Positions 51,880 through 60,203 of a stretch of DNA of 64,000 nucleotides are shown one piece after another (within the stretch, counting starts at the first letter, position 1; every line of letters starts with the position of its first letter). A program made the translations under genes and the position numbers. The DNA lies in the NCBI RefSeq assembly GCF_003001675.1, contig NZ_PVYW01000003.1, positions 124,001-188,000 on the forward strand, read 5' to 3'. The notes beneath the pieces were generated by a model, which saw only the letters and a list, made by a program, of their open reading frames with translations, ran no database searches and was not told the DNA's origin. This DNA comes from Cohnella sp. SGD-V74 (GTDB lineage: Bacteria; Bacillota; Bacilli; Paenibacillales; Paenibacillaceae).

Positions 51880-52011
51880 CGGTGTCTCACTCCCCTTTTC
51901 GCATCTTCTCTACTTTGCCATTTTCGCCGACAGCTTGTCAAGAATTCCGCGGCTCGATCGGGCTTTGCTCCGCAGATTTGCGCTTATTGAGACTCTTTCA
52001 TTAAAAACAGC

Positions 52012-52035
52012 AAAAAAGACCGGAGCTCCGGTCTT
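52012..52035 (-). terminator. Rho-independent terminator of yneA
   Basis: AAGACCGGAGCTCCGGTCTT is a perfect 20-base palindrome, followed by six T on the minus strand, 26 bases past the yneA stop. It separates yneA from ynzC. Confidence 0.85.
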
Positions 52036-52060
52036 GGATTTGGTATCGATATATGGGAGG

Positions 52061-52459
52061 TTAAGGCAAAATTTTCGCGGGAAAGATGAGCTGCTGTCCG
52101 CTTTGCAAGTCGGGAGCGGATAGTCCGTTCCTCTCCATAAGAACATGCACGGCTTGCCGCGTGTCGATGGCAGGATCCTTATAGGTTCGAGCGAGTTCCC
52201 ACAGCGTATCTCCGCTGTCGACGGAGATGACGATCTCTTCGCTCGAAGCCGGCGCAAGCTCGCCGGTAGAAGCGAACGAGCGCACAAGCGTAAAACCGCT
52301 GAACAGCAGAAGGAACGCCACGAGCGTGAACACGCCTCTAGCCGCTTTCCAATTTGCAGAACCTTGTTCGCGTTTCTCGCCGCGAGTATATGTCATCCGA
52401 GTCGTATCATGCAGCTTCGTTGCAGCCGGCGCTCCTGCCGGAACCCAAGTATGAACCAT
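52061..52459 (-). CDS. yneA: SOS cell-division suppressor, YneA-like LysM protein
   Basis: 132 residues. One membrane segment at about 41-60 (GVFTLVAFLLLFSGFTLVRS) and an extracellular LysM domain at about 78-130: VISVDSGDTLWELARTYKDP, then RQAVHVLMERNGLSAPDLQSGQQLIFP. In B. subtilis YneA is induced by DNA damage and delays septation. The ATG at 52459 has GGGGTGAG ahead of it. The promoter (52491-52519) contains a LexA box in its spacer, and the gene is divergent from lexA, so SOS control is well supported. The cytoplasmic N-terminus is longer than in B. subtilis. Confidence 0.88.
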   Translation of the reverse strand: MVHTWVPAGAPAATKLHDTTRMTYTRGEKREQGSANWKAARGVFTLVAFLLLFSGFTLVRSFASTGELAPASSEEIVISVDSGDTLWELARTYKDPAIDTRQAVHVLMERNGLSAPDLQSGQQLIFPAKILP

Positions 52460-52490
52460 TCCGCTCACCCCAAACGTTTGTTCTGGTATT

Positions 52491-52519
52491 AGATTAACAC
52501 GAACACATGTTCATGTCAA
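52491..52519 (-). promoter_or_regulatory. yneA promoter with LexA box
   Basis: TTGACA (52519-52514), a 17-base spacer and TAATCT (52496-52491) on the minus strand. The spacer is filled by the SOS box CGAACACATGTTCA (52500-52513), which matches CGAAC-N4-GTTCG at 9 of 10 positions. Confidence 0.78.
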
Positions 52520-52528
52520 CGGTTTTCA

Positions 52529-52542
52529 GGAACGTTCGTTCT
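52529..52542. promoter_or_regulatory. Additional LexA-box-like site
   Basis: GGAACGTTCGTTCT matches CGAAC-N4-GTTCG at 8 of 10 positions and lies midway between the yneA and lexA promoters. It could strengthen repression of either gene. Confidence 0.5.
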
Positions 52543-52555
52543 CTAGAACGAGTGT

Positions 52556-52584
52556 TTGTGCGAACTCGGGTTCTGTGTTATAAT
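52556..52584 (+). promoter_or_regulatory. lexA promoter with autoregulatory LexA box
   Basis: TTGTGC (52556-52561), 17 bases, TATAAT (52579-52584). The SOS box CGAACTCGGGTTCT (52561-52574, 9 of 10 positions) occupies most of the spacer. The lexA start codon is 38 bases downstream. Confidence 0.78.
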
Positions 52585-52621
52585 TTGTCATCATGAGCTA
52601 TTTTAATAGGGAGGGTTTGGC

Positions 52622-53245
52622 GTGACCAAGATGTCCAGCCGTCAGAATTCCATACTTGAATTCATTAAGAACGAAGTCCGCGACAAGGGTTATCCCCCTT
52701 CCGTCCGCGAGATCGGAGAAGCCGTAGGGCTCGCTTCCAGCTCGACCGTGCACGGCCATCTCGATCGTCTGGAGAAGAAGGGCCTCATCCGGCGAGATCC
52801 GACCAAACCTCGCGCCATCGAAATTCTCGGCGACGACTACGATCCGGTCCACAAGCTTTCCTCTTCGGTGCGCCCGGTGCCGCTCGTAGGCAAAGTCACG
52901 GCAGGCGTGCCGATTACGGCTACGGAGAATATCGAGGATTATTACCCGCTTCCTGTCTCCATGGTAGGAGAACAGCCGGTGTTCATGCTGTCCGTCCAAG
53001 GCGAGAGCATGATCGAAGCGGGCATCCATAACGGCGATTACGTGATCGTGCGCCAGCAGCCGACCGCGGTGAACGGAGACATCGTCGTAGCGATGACGGA
53101 AGACAACGAAGCAACGGTCAAAACCTTCTACAAGGAACGCGACCACATTCGCCTCCAACCGGAGAACGTCAGCATGGAGCCGCTCCGCCTTTCCAACGTC
53201 AGCATTCTCGGCAAGGTAATCGGCCTCATCCGCTCCATCCACTAA
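52622..53245 (+). CDS. lexA: SOS repressor LexA
   Basis: 207 residues. N-terminal winged helix ([35 protein letters not shown] region, about 24-55) and C-terminal peptidase domain. The self-cleavage bond is A94-G95 in KVTAGVPI, the nucleophile S129 in [10 protein letters not shown] and the lysine K167 in ATVKTFYK. RecA-stimulated self-cleavage lifts repression of SOS genes. The start is the GTG at 52622 with AGGGAGGG ahead of it. Divergent from yneA with three candidate SOS boxes between them; monocistronic with a strong terminator. Confidence 0.97.
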   Translation: MTKMSSRQNSILEFIKNEVRDKGYPPSVREIGEAVGLASSSTVHGHLDRLEKKGLIRRDPTKPRAIEILGDDYDPVHKLSSSVRPVPLVGKVTAGVPITATENIEDYYPLPVSMVGEQPVFMLSVQGESMIEAGIHNGDYVIVRQQPTAVNGDIVVAMTEDNEATVKTFYKERDHIRLQPENVSMEPLRLSNVSILGKVIGLIRSIH

Positions 53246-53254
53246 TCGCTCGAC

Positions 53255-53297
53255 AAACAGCCTTGCGGATGAAGATCCGCAAGGCTGTTTCTTTTTT
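53255..53297 (+). terminator. Rho-independent terminator of lexA
   Basis: AAACAGCCTTGCGGAT and ATCCGCAAGGCTGTTT form a perfect 16-bp stem with a GAAG loop, followed by CTTTTTT, ten bases past the lexA stop. Confidence 0.92.
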
Positions 53298-53492
53298 GCA
53301 AACAACCAATGTTTCTTTTGATAACAAAATTGCTATATACTGAATTCATTAACTTGTCAAAGCAGATAATCAGACTTCAGTTCTGGAAAGTTGGGAAACT
53401 TAAGGAACTTAAACCCTTGAAGACCTAAGTTTGTGGATACCCCACTCCTGCGTGGGCACTTGCATACCAGAAAAAATGAAAGGATGATCCGT

Positions 53493-53698
53493 ATGCGATT
53501 TACGGCTGCAGTAACGAAGGAAGGTAAATGGTACGTAGCGCGTTGTTTGGAAGTTGAAGTGACCACCAAGGCGAGTCAATGGACGAAGCACTATCGAATC
53601 TGCGCGAGGCGCTTGAGCTGTATTTTGACGAGGATACTCCGATCGAGCCGTTTGTCTCCCCAATAATCGCTCCACTTGACGTTAAGATACGGTCATGA
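53493..53698 (+). pseudogene. hicB: hicB-type antitoxin gene with a one-base deletion
   Basis: The frame starts at the ATG at 53493 (AAGGATG ahead of it) with MRFTAAVTKEGKWYVARCLE, a typical HicB N-terminus. Near 53566 the frame is lost: the remaining HicB sequence QGESMDEALSNLREALELYF, then DEDTPIEPF and the end at 53698, continues in the next frame. One missing C in gtgaccaccaagg (ACC ACC CAA expected) explains it; the 206-base span is one short of 69 codons. The intact antitoxin would have had 68 residues and its stop would overlap the hicA start. The surrounding 250 bases are AT-richer than the neighbours. A sequencing error is an alternative. Confidence 0.75.
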
Positions 53699-53859
53699 CC
53701 CCGAAGTTTCCCGTTGTTTCAAGTAAAGATGCTGCAGCTGCGCTTGAACGAATTGGCTTTATTACTGTTAGTCAGCAGGGCAGCCATAAGAAAATGCGCC
53801 ACCTCAGCGGTAAAGTTGTCATTATTCCGATGCACGATGAACTCGCAATCGGAACCTTA
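53695..53859 (+). pseudogene. hicA: hicA-type toxin gene, 3' end lost
   Basis: The ATG at 53695 overlaps the hicB stop as ATGA. The first 55 residues are HicA-like: KFPVVSSKDAAAALERIGF, then QQGSHKKMRHLSGKVVIIPMHDELAIGTL, with the catalytic His of GSH in place. HicA normally ends with a short helix (about 15-18 residues) after GTL. Here the homology stops and the frame runs on as TTTTKFMGAFRGHRR through the glnA terminator into antisense glnA sequence, to a stop at 54075. The toxin is therefore probably inactive or altered. In the family HicA is an mRNA interferase held in check by HicB. Confidence 0.7.
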
Positions 53860-53879
53860 ACTACAACAACAAAATTTAT

Positions 53880-53936
53880 GGGGGCGTTCCGGGGCCATCG
53901 ACGGAATAACCGCCCAGACTCCCCCGCAACGCCCCC
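53880..53936 (-). terminator. Large GC-rich hairpin downstream of glnA
   Basis: GGGGGCGTT (53880-53888) and AACGCCCCC (53928-53936) pair perfectly, with a second GGGG/CCCC pairing inside. On the minus strand it lies 45 bases after the glnA stop and is followed by ATAAATTTTG. It probably ends the glnRA transcript and marks where hicA lost its 3' end. Confidence 0.6.
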
Positions 53937-53980
53937 AAACTCAAATCCCCATACCTCTTATCTTGCAACGATCTTCCCGC

Positions 53981-55309
53981 TTAATAATGCGTCAAATACT
54001 GATCGCGTTCCCACTGGTGGACTTGCGTGCGGTACATATCCCACTCGATTTCCTTCAGCTCGTAGAAGTGGCTGAGCGCGTGATCGCCGAGAGCGTCGCA
54101 GATGATGTCGTCGCGCAGCAGCTCGGACAGAGCTTCCTTCAGGTTGATCGGCAAGCTCGGGATGCCTTCCTCGATGCGTTCTTCCTCGCTCATCACGTAG
54201 ATGTTGCGGTCGACCGGAGCCGGAGTCGGCAGCTTGCTGCTGATGCCGTCCAGACCTGCCTTGAGCATGACAGCCAAGGTCAAGTAAGGGTTCGCGGCAG
54301 GGTCCGGGTTACGAACTTCGACGCGCGTGCTGAGGCCGCGGGAAGCCGGAATGCGGATCATCGGGCTGCGGTTGCTCGCAGACCAAGCGACGTAACACGG
54401 CGCTTCATAGCCCGGAACGAGGCGCTTGTACGAGTTGACCGTCGGGTTCGTAATCGCCGCGATTCCGCGCGCGTGCTTCAAGATACCTGCCATAAAGTGG
54501 CGCGCTTCGCCGCTCAGGCCGAGCTTGTCGCTCGGGTCGTAGAAGGCGTTCTCGCCGCCGCGGAACAGCGACAGATGGCAGTGCATGCCCGAACCGTTCA
54601 TTCCGAACAGCGGCTTCGGCATGAACGTCGCATGCAGGCCGTGCTGGCGGGCGATCGTCTTCACGACGAGCTTGAACGTCTGGATCTGGTCCGCCGCCTT
54701 AACCGCGGAAGCGTACTTGAAGTCGATCTCATGCTGACCCGGAGCGACTTCGTGGTGCGACGCTTCGATCTCGAAGCCCATCTCTTCCAGCGTAAGCACG
54801 ATATCGCGGCGGCAGTTCTCGCCGAGATCCGTCGGAGCGAGATCGAAGTAACCGCCCTGATCGTTCAGCTCCGTCGTCGGGTTGCCTTTGTCATCGGTCT
54901 GGAACAGGAAGAATTCCGGCTCCGGGCCAACGTTCATAGTCGTGTAGCCCATTCTCTCGGCTTCTTCCAGCGCGCGCTTCAGAATGCCGCGCGGGTCGCC
55001 CGCGAACGGAGTGCCGTCCGGCATATAGATGTCGCAGATCAAGCGCGCGACCTTGTTCTCGGTCACCCAGGGGAACACGACCCAGGTGCTGAGATCCGGA
55101 TACAGGTACATGTCCGATTCTTCGATGCGAACGTACCCTTCGATGGAGGAACCGTCGAACATCATCTTGTTGTCGAGCGCCTTCTCCAGCTGGCTGACCG
55201 GGATTTCCACGTTTTTGATCGAGCCGAGCAAATCCGTGAACTGGAGACGAATAAATCGAACGTTCTGTTCCTTGGCGATCCGGGTAATATCTTCGCGTGT
55301 GTAGGTCAT
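53981..55309 (-). CDS. glnA: Glutamine synthetase, type I (GSI-alpha)
   Basis: 442 residues, the length of the Bacillus GSI-alpha form, which lacks the adenylylation loop. N-terminal beta-grasp domain with [28 protein letters not shown] block (FDGSSIEGY), catalytic [22 protein letters not shown], the ATP-site [16 protein letters not shown], the feedback loop [17 protein letters not shown] and the Arg-rich IRIPASRG. It makes glutamine from glutamate, ammonia and ATP. It lies 27 bases after glnR in the glnRA operon, and in Bacillus its feedback-inhibited form also controls GlnR. Confidence 0.97.
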   Translation of the reverse strand: MTYTREDITRIAKEQNVRFIRLQFTDLLGSIKNVEIPVSQLEKALDNKMMFDGSSIEGYVRIEESDMYLYPDLSTWVVFPWVTENKVARLICDIYMPDGTPFAGDPRGILKRALEEAERMGYTTMNVGPEPEFFLFQTDDKGNPTTELNDQGGYFDLAPTDLGENCRRDIVLTLEEMGFEIEASHHEVAPGQHEIDFKYASAVKAADQIQTFKLVVKTIARQHGLHATFMPKPLFGMNGSGMHCHLSLFRGGENAFYDPSDKLGLSGEARHFMAGILKHARGIAAITNPTVNSYKRLVPGYEAPCYVAWSASNRSPMIRIPASRGLSTRVEVRNPDPAANPYLTLAVMLKAGLDGISSKLPTPAPVDRNIYVMSEEERIEEGIPSLPINLKEALSELLRDDIICDALGDHALSHFYELKEIEWDMYRTQVHQWERDQYLTHY

Positions 55310-55336
55310 GACAGCCTCCTAAAGCTTAAGAATAAA

Positions 55337-55750
55337 TTATTTGTTCTTGAAAAAGCGGGAAAGTTCCCCTTGAATCAACGAGACTTGACCCGGACGCTTG
55401 CCCTGCATCAATTGCTGCTTCAGCATCCGATGCAGCTGCGAATCGCTCAGCTCGCGCCGTTTTACTTCGGACACTTCATTAATGATCGTGCCTTCGTTCT
55501 CGTCCTGACCGACCGGATTCATCACTTGCTTGATCCCCGCGATATTGACGCCCTTCTCGATCAACGATTTGATTTCCATGAGACGTTCTACGTCGTTAAA
55601 AGAAAACAAACGCTGATTGCCGTCCGTGCGGGCGGGCTGAATCAGTTCATGCTGCTCGTAATAGCGAATTTGTCGGGCGGTCAGATCGGTCAGCTTCATT
55701 ACGATGCCAATGGGAAATAACGCCATATTCCTGCGAATCTCGTCGCCCAT
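55337..55750 (-). CDS. glnR: Nitrogen-response repressor GlnR (MerR family)
   Basis: 137 residues. MerR-type winged helix at about 10-80: FPIGIVMKLTDLTARQIRYYEQHELIQPARTDGNQRLF (DNA-binding helices and wing), then FNDVERLMEIKSLIEKGVNIAGIK. The C-terminal regulatory tail ends QGELSRFFKNK; this segment in GlnR is what glutamine-bound GlnA acts upon. It represses glnRA and other nitrogen genes when glutamine is plentiful. ATG at 55750 has GGAAGG ahead; the TTG six codons earlier is less likely. A consensus promoter lies just upstream. I did not find a clear TGTNA-N7-TNACA operator near it. Confidence 0.93.
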   Translation of the reverse strand: MGDEIRRNMALFPIGIVMKLTDLTARQIRYYEQHELIQPARTDGNQRLFSFNDVERLMEIKSLIEKGVNIAGIKQVMNPVGQDENEGTIINEVSEVKRRELSDSQLHRMLKQQLMQGKRPGQVSLIQGELSRFFKNK

Positions 55751-55797
55751 CTCATACCAACCTTCCAACTTGACTTGTTGTAATTGAAATCACTTTC

Positions 55798-55826
55798 ATT
55801 GTACCTGCACCCCCAAAACATGTCAA
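55798..55826 (-). promoter_or_regulatory. SigA promoter of glnRA
   Basis: TTGACA (55826-55821), 17 bases, TACAAT (55803-55798) on the minus strand; 11 of 12 consensus bases, 47 bases upstream of the glnR start. Confidence 0.85.
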
Positions 55827-55854
55827 GGAATGTAAGGTTTCTGGAAGCGATCTT

Positions 55855-57123
55855 TTACAAAAATCCGCGATTCCACAATTCCTTTAGCGCCAGCTTGACG
55901 GCAAACTTCACATGAGCGTAAGTCAGCCCGCCCTGCATGTACGCAATGTAGGGTTCCCGCACCGGGGCGTCGGCGGACAGTTCCAGGCTTCCCCCTTGGA
56001 TGAACGTGCCGGCGGCCATAATGACGGGGTGCTCGTAGCCTGGCATATCCCAAGGCTCGGGCACGACGTGCGCGTCGACTGCGGCCGCTTTCTGGATCGC
56101 CTGAACGAAATGAATCAGAGGCTCCGCTCCGGCGAATCGGATCGCCTGGATCAGATCGGTCCGCGGGTCGTCCCAGCGAGGATGCGTCTCAAAGCCCATC
56201 TGCGCGAAAATGGATGACGCGAACACGCTTCCTTTCACGGCTTGTCCGACAAGCAAAGGCGCGAGGAACAGCCCTTGATAGATCGATCTCGTCGTGCCGA
56301 GCATCGCGCCCACTTCCCCGCCGATGCCGGGAGCGGTCATCCGGTAGGCGGCCAGCTCCACGAGCCGCTTGCGGCCCGCAATGTAGCCGCCGCTGGCCGC
56401 CAGTCCGCCTCCCGGGTTCTTGATCAGCGAGCCCGCGATCAGGTCGACGCCGACTTCCGTCGGCTCCTTCTCTTCCGTAAATTCCCCATAGCAGTTGTCG
56501 GCGAATAAGATCGCGTCCGGCTTCAGCTCTTTAAGGCGCGTTGCCATCTCCGCGATCTGCCCGATCGTGAACGAAGGTCTCCAGTCGTAGCCGCGCGAGC
56601 GCTGAATGGCGAACACCTTCGTCCTCTCGGTCGTCGCAGCGGCGACTCCTTCCCAATCTACGCCGCCATCGGCGAGCAACGGTACGATCTTCGTCGTCAC
56701 GCCCCAATCGGCCAGCGAGCCGAGCCCGTCCCCGGGCTGGCCGATCACCTTGTGCAGCGTATCGTACGGCCGTCCGGTGACGAACAGAAGTTCGTCACCC
56801 GGACGCAGGCAGCCGAACAGAGCCGCCGAGATCGTATGCGTTCCCGATACGAGATGCGGCCTGACGATGGCGGCTTCCGCCCCGAAGACGTCCGCGTAGA
56901 CGAGGTCCAGCACTTCCCTTCCGCTGTCGTTATATCCATATCCGGTGGAAGAGGCGAAGTGAAAATCGCTTACCCGATGCTTCTGGAACGCCCGGATCAC
57001 TTTCCACTGATTGTTTTCCGCGATGCGGTCCAGCTTGCGAAACACAGCCTGGGTCTGCTCTTCCGCCGCCGCCTCCCACTGTTCCCATTGTTTTTCGTAA
57101 TCCCCGATCTCAGATGCCTGCAT
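55855..57123 (-). CDS. ynbB: PLP-dependent enzyme, YnbB / aluminium-resistance family
   Basis: 422 residues, fold type I aminotransferase-like enzyme related to methionine gamma-lyases. The N-terminus FHFASSTGYGYNDSGREVLD and RPHLVSGTHTISAALFGCLRPGDELLFVTGRPYDTLH-type region bind PLP phosphate; the likely Schiff-base lysine is in GSLIKNPGGGLA. Family members are annotated as aluminium-resistance or methionine gamma-lyase-like proteins, but the reaction is not established. In B. subtilis, ynbB also lies beside glnRA, and hflX (ynbA) follows, exactly as here, so this is a conserved gene order. Confidence 0.88.
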   Translation of the reverse strand: MQASEIGDYEKQWEQWEAAAEEQTQAVFRKLDRIAENNQWKVIRAFQKHRVSDFHFASSTGYGYNDSGREVLDLVYADVFGAEAAIVRPHLVSGTHTISAALFGCLRPGDELLFVTGRPYDTLHKVIGQPGDGLGSLADWGVTTKIVPLLADGGVDWEGVAAATTERTKVFAIQRSRGYDWRPSFTIGQIAEMATRLKELKPDAILFADNCYGEFTEEKEPTEVGVDLIAGSLIKNPGGGLAASGGYIAGRKRLVELAAYRMTAPGIGGEVGAMLGTTRSIYQGLFLAPLLVGQAVKGSVFASSIFAQMGFETHPRWDDPRTDLIQAIRFAGAEPLIHFVQAIQKAAAVDAHVVPEPWDMPGYEHPVIMAAGTFIQGGSLELSADAPVREPYIAYMQGGLTYAHVKFAVKLALKELWNRGFL

Positions 57124-57151
57124 AACGCTCCCCTTTGTTTCCCCTATGGTT

Positions 57152-58447
57152 CTATTGCGTATCCATGATGCGATACTCTTCCAGCTCTCGTCCCGCTCTC
57201 TCCATATCCGCCGGATTCAGCCGGACCGACAACAGCAGATGCTCCTCGTCCGTCTCCTGGCCCGTCACTTCCCCGACCCGATAAGCCAGCGACGTCAAAT
57301 CCCCTCTCGAAGCCGGAATCCGGAACCTCGCGATCTCTCCGAGAATGCGGTCTTCGACGGCCGCTCGCAAGCGAGCCATATCCTGTTCGTCGTAGGCGCT
57401 GACGCGAATCGCGTCCTTGCCTCCGGCAAGCGCCCGGTCGGACTGTTCGGTCAGCAAATCGATCTTGTTGAACACGGTCAGCGTCGGCTTCCCGCCCGCG
57501 CCGAGCTCGCGAAGCACTTCTTCGACGACGGACATCTGCCGTTCCCGCATCGGAGACGACGAATCGACGACGTGCAGCAGCAGGTCGGCCTGCGCCGCCT
57601 CCTCCAATGTCGCGCGGAACGCCGCGACGAGGTCGTGCGGAAGATTCTGAATAAACCCGACCGTGTCCGTCAAAACAACCGTCTTCCCGCTCGGCAGCTC
57701 CAAGCTGCGCGAAGTCGGGTCGAGCGTTGCGAACAGTTTGTTCTCCGCCAGCACGTCCGCATTGGTGAGCTGCCGCAGCAAGCTCGACTTGCCCGCATTC
57801 GTATAGCCGACGAGCGCAACCTGCACGGCGCCGACCTTGCGTCTGCGCTCGCGGTGCAGATTGCGGTGAGCCGTCACCGCCTCCAGCTGCCGCTTGAGCT
57901 CGGTAATCCGCCGCCGGATATGACGGCGGTCCGTCTCCAGCTTCGTCTCGCCGGGGCCTCTCGTGCCGATCCCGCCGCCGAGCCGGGACAGGTTTTTCCC
58001 GTGTCCGGACAGTCTCGGAAGCAGATAGGTCAGTTGCGCAAGCTCGACTTGCAAAATCCCTTCCCTTGTCTTGGCCCTTCCGGCGAAGATGTCGAGAATG
58101 AGCTGCGTACGGTCGATGATTTTCAGATCCAGCGTCTCCTCCAGATTGCGGACCTGGGCGCCGGTCAGCTCCTGATCGAAAATCGCCGTCGTCGCGCCGT
58201 CCCGAATCGCGATATCCCGGATTTCCTGCGCCTTCCCTTTGCCGACGTAATACTTGTTGTCCGGGGAGTCCAAATTTTGCATCACGGAACCGATAACCTC
58301 GACCCCGGCCGTCTCCGCCAACGAGGCAAGCTCTTCGAGCGAGTGCTCCGGATCCGCCCCCGATCTCTTCACTTCGTCCGTGACCAAGCTGACGAGCAAA
58401 GCTCTCTCCCGGCCTGCCGCTTCCGTCTCGTATGCGCTTTGTCTCAT
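57152..58447 (-). CDS. hflX: Ribosome-associated GTPase HflX
   Basis: 431 residues. The N-terminal HflX domain (about 20-190) has YYVGKGKAQEI and the conserved GGIGTRGPGETKLETDRR loop. G domain: G1 VGYTNAGKSSLL, G2 region FATLDPTSR, G3 DTVGFIQNLP, G4 NKIDLL and G5 VSAYDEQ. HflX splits stalled or hibernating 70S ribosomes, particularly after heat stress. GAGGGATAG precedes the ATG at 58447. It is 28 bases ahead of the ynbB-like gene and 17 bases after spoVK, forming a likely operon. Confidence 0.95.
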   Translation of the reverse strand: MRQSAYETEAAGRERALLVSLVTDEVKRSGADPEHSLEELASLAETAGVEVIGSVMQNLDSPDNKYYVGKGKAQEIRDIAIRDGATTAIFDQELTGAQVRNLEETLDLKIIDRTQLILDIFAGRAKTREGILQVELAQLTYLLPRLSGHGKNLSRLGGGIGTRGPGETKLETDRRHIRRRITELKRQLEAVTAHRNLHRERRRKVGAVQVALVGYTNAGKSSLLRQLTNADVLAENKLFATLDPTSRSLELPSGKTVVLTDTVGFIQNLPHDLVAAFRATLEEAAQADLLLHVVDSSSPMRERQMSVVEEVLRELGAGGKPTLTVFNKIDLLTEQSDRALAGGKDAIRVSAYDEQDMARLRAAVEDRILGEIARFRIPASRGDLTSLAYRVGEVTGQETDEEHLLLSVRLNPADMERAGRELEEYRIMDTQ

Positions 58448-58464
58448 CGCTATCCCTCATTCCG

Positions 58465-59454
58465 TTATTGTTGCAAGCCGCGAACGTCCTCGGGCCTCAG
58501 CGCCATCAGTTCCTGACGTCCCGGCGACGAAGCCGGGTGCTGAGACAGCAGCCGTACCGCCTGATTGCGGATCGCCCGCTCCAGCACGTTCCTGACGAAT
58601 CTTGCGTTGCTGAAATCGTAGATCGCTTCGGCCTTCTCCTGCATGAGCAGCTGCCTGAGCTTGTAGACGGTTTGCGGCAGCAGCGTATAGTCCCTGTCCT
58701 TGGCCATGCCTTCGGCGATCTGGATCAACTGGTCGACCGAATAGTCCGGAAACGTCATCTGAATCGGAAAGCGGGAAGGCAAGCCCGGGTTCGTCATTAA
58801 AAACGTCTCGATCTCCAGCGTATAGCCGGCGAGGATAAGCACAAATTGATTCTTAAAATCCTCCATGGCCTTCACCAGCGTATCGATCGCTTCTTTGCCG
58901 AAGTCCTTCTCGCCGCCGCGCGCCAAACTGTACGCTTCGTCCACGAACAGCACGCCGCCCAGCGCCTTTTTCACCAGTTCCCGGGTTTTCTGGGCCGTAT
59001 GCCCGATGTACTCGCCCACGAGATCGGCGCGCTCCACTTCCACGAGATGGCCCTTGGCCAGCAGTCCCATGCTCTGGAACAGCTTCGCGAGCAGCCGGGC
59101 TACCGTCGTTTTGCCCGTGCCCGGATTGCCCTTGAAAATCATATGGTACACGTGAGCCTGCGCTTGCAGACTCGCCTCGCTGCGGTACTGCATGATCTGG
59201 AGCAGGGCGTAAATCTCGTAGACGAGCTCCTTGATATTGTCCAGCCCGACCAGACGATCCAGTTCCTTCTGCCATTCCGACCACGGGCCGGATTGAGGCA
59301 ACGCTCTTAGACTGCCCGAATGATCGGCCGCGCTTGCATAGCCGGCCGTCGCTTCCTGGTCCGCATTGCGCAGGATGATGTTAATCTGTCTGGAAGGGCG
59401 GGAAGACGAGGCGACAGCCGCCTTGACCTCCGATGCGCCCGCTTTAGCGTTCAT
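58465..59454 (-). CDS. spoVK: Stage V sporulation protein K, AAA+ ATPase
   Basis: 329 residues. A poorly conserved N-terminal tail (1-65) is followed by a CbxX/CfqX-type AAA+ domain. LDNIKELVYEIYALLQ leads into Walker A FKGNPGTGKTTVARLLAK, DLVGEYIGHTAQKTRE, Walker B GVLFVDEAYSLARG, and sensor and arginine-finger region NPGLPSRFPIQMTFPDY. In B. subtilis spoVK is needed for spore maturation. The ATG at 59454 follows GGGGTGAAGCTTG; a TTG one codon earlier is possible. Upstream of hflX on the same strand, as in other Bacillales. Confidence 0.9.
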   Translation of the reverse strand: MNAKAGASEVKAAVASSSRPSRQINIILRNADQEATAGYASAADHSGSLRALPQSGPWSEWQKELDRLVGLDNIKELVYEIYALLQIMQYRSEASLQAQAHVYHMIFKGNPGTGKTTVARLLAKLFQSMGLLAKGHLVEVERADLVGEYIGHTAQKTRELVKKALGGVLFVDEAYSLARGGEKDFGKEAIDTLVKAMEDFKNQFVLILAGYTLEIETFLMTNPGLPSRFPIQMTFPDYSVDQLIQIAEGMAKDRDYTLLPQTVYKLRQLLMQEKAEAIYDFSNARFVRNVLERAIRNQAVRLLSQHPASSPGRQELMALRPEDVRGLQQ

Positions 59455-59526
59455 CAAGCTTCACCCCGTGAACTCGAGTCGACGATTAGCCGCAATACCA
59501 ATGTATTCCGTTCGTCCGATCCCTAG

Positions 59527-60168
59527 TCATAGGAACAGCTTCATGCCCAGCCACTTCGTATAGGCCAGCACTTCGCGCGCTTGATGGTAAGGCACATTCA
59601 GCACGTCGGAATCCGTCACGCTGACTTGAACCGGTGACAGCCCGACCTTCTTGGCGATGTCCGCGGCTCTGGAGCCATGATAGTTGTGCGTGACGATGAC
59701 CGCCGAAGTCCAGTCGTTGGCATCCATAATGTCCTGCGCGAAAATCAGGTTCTCGTACGTGCTCCGGGACTCCGTGTCCAACAGAATCGCCGACTCGGGC
59801 ACTCCGTTGGCAACGAGATAGTTGCGCATCCCTTCCGCTTCCGTAATCGTCGCGCCGTGCGCGTCCAGCCCGCCGGTGACGATCACGTTGGCGAAAGCGC
59901 CTTGCCGGTACAGATCCAGCGCCAAGTCCAGCCGTTCTCGCAGTCCCGGGCTGGGCTGATCGTTCCACAGCCTTGCTCCCAGCACGATGCCGACGTCCGC
60001 AGCGATCGGCTTGCCGTCCTTCGGGCTGCCGTCGAACCGGACGACCATCGCGTAGATCGACAGACACCAGACAAGCAGCGCTGCCGCTCCGAGCGCAATG
60101 AGCCACAGAATTCTTCGCTTCCATTTGCCGCGTTTGCCGCCTTTAACGGGGCCGAGAGCTGTCTGCAT
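59527..60168 (-). CDS. YdcF family membrane-anchored protein (DUF218)
   Basis: 213 residues. One N-terminal membrane segment (ILWLIALGAAALLVWCLSIY) then a Rossmann-like DUF218 domain: VGIVLGARLWNDQPSPGL, VIVTGGLDAHGATITEAEGM, ILLDTESRSTYENL, and VIVTHNYHGSRAADIAKK. These residues form the proposed ligand site; SanA/ElyC/YdcF relatives affect envelope integrity, and the substrate is unknown. The ATG at 60168 follows GGGAGG; an ATG at 60207 overlapping the DUF402 stop as ATGA would add 13 residues but lacks a good ribosome site. Confidence 0.85.
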   Translation of the reverse strand: MQTALGPVKGGKRGKWKRRILWLIALGAAALLVWCLSIYAMVVRFDGSPKDGKPIAADVGIVLGARLWNDQPSPGLRERLDLALDLYRQGAFANVIVTGGLDAHGATITEAEGMRNYLVANGVPESAILLDTESRSTYENLIFAQDIMDANDWTSAVIVTHNYHGSRAADIAKKVGLSPVQVSVTDSDVLNVPYHQAREVLAYTKWLGMKLFL

Positions 60169-60203
60169 GCCGGGCGGCCTCCCTTCTCCCTGCCGACCGA
60201 GCG

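Noticed and set aside
53493..53698. Programmed ribosomal frameshift in hicB
   Set aside because: No slippery heptamer, Shine-Dalgarno-like stimulator or downstream hairpin is seen at the junction, and hicA is also damaged, so plain decay is the simpler reading.
55751..55830. GlnR operator ahead of glnR
   Set aside because: I looked for TGTNA-N7-TNACA on both strands and found only half-matches, so no operator is claimed even though autoregulation is usual in the family.
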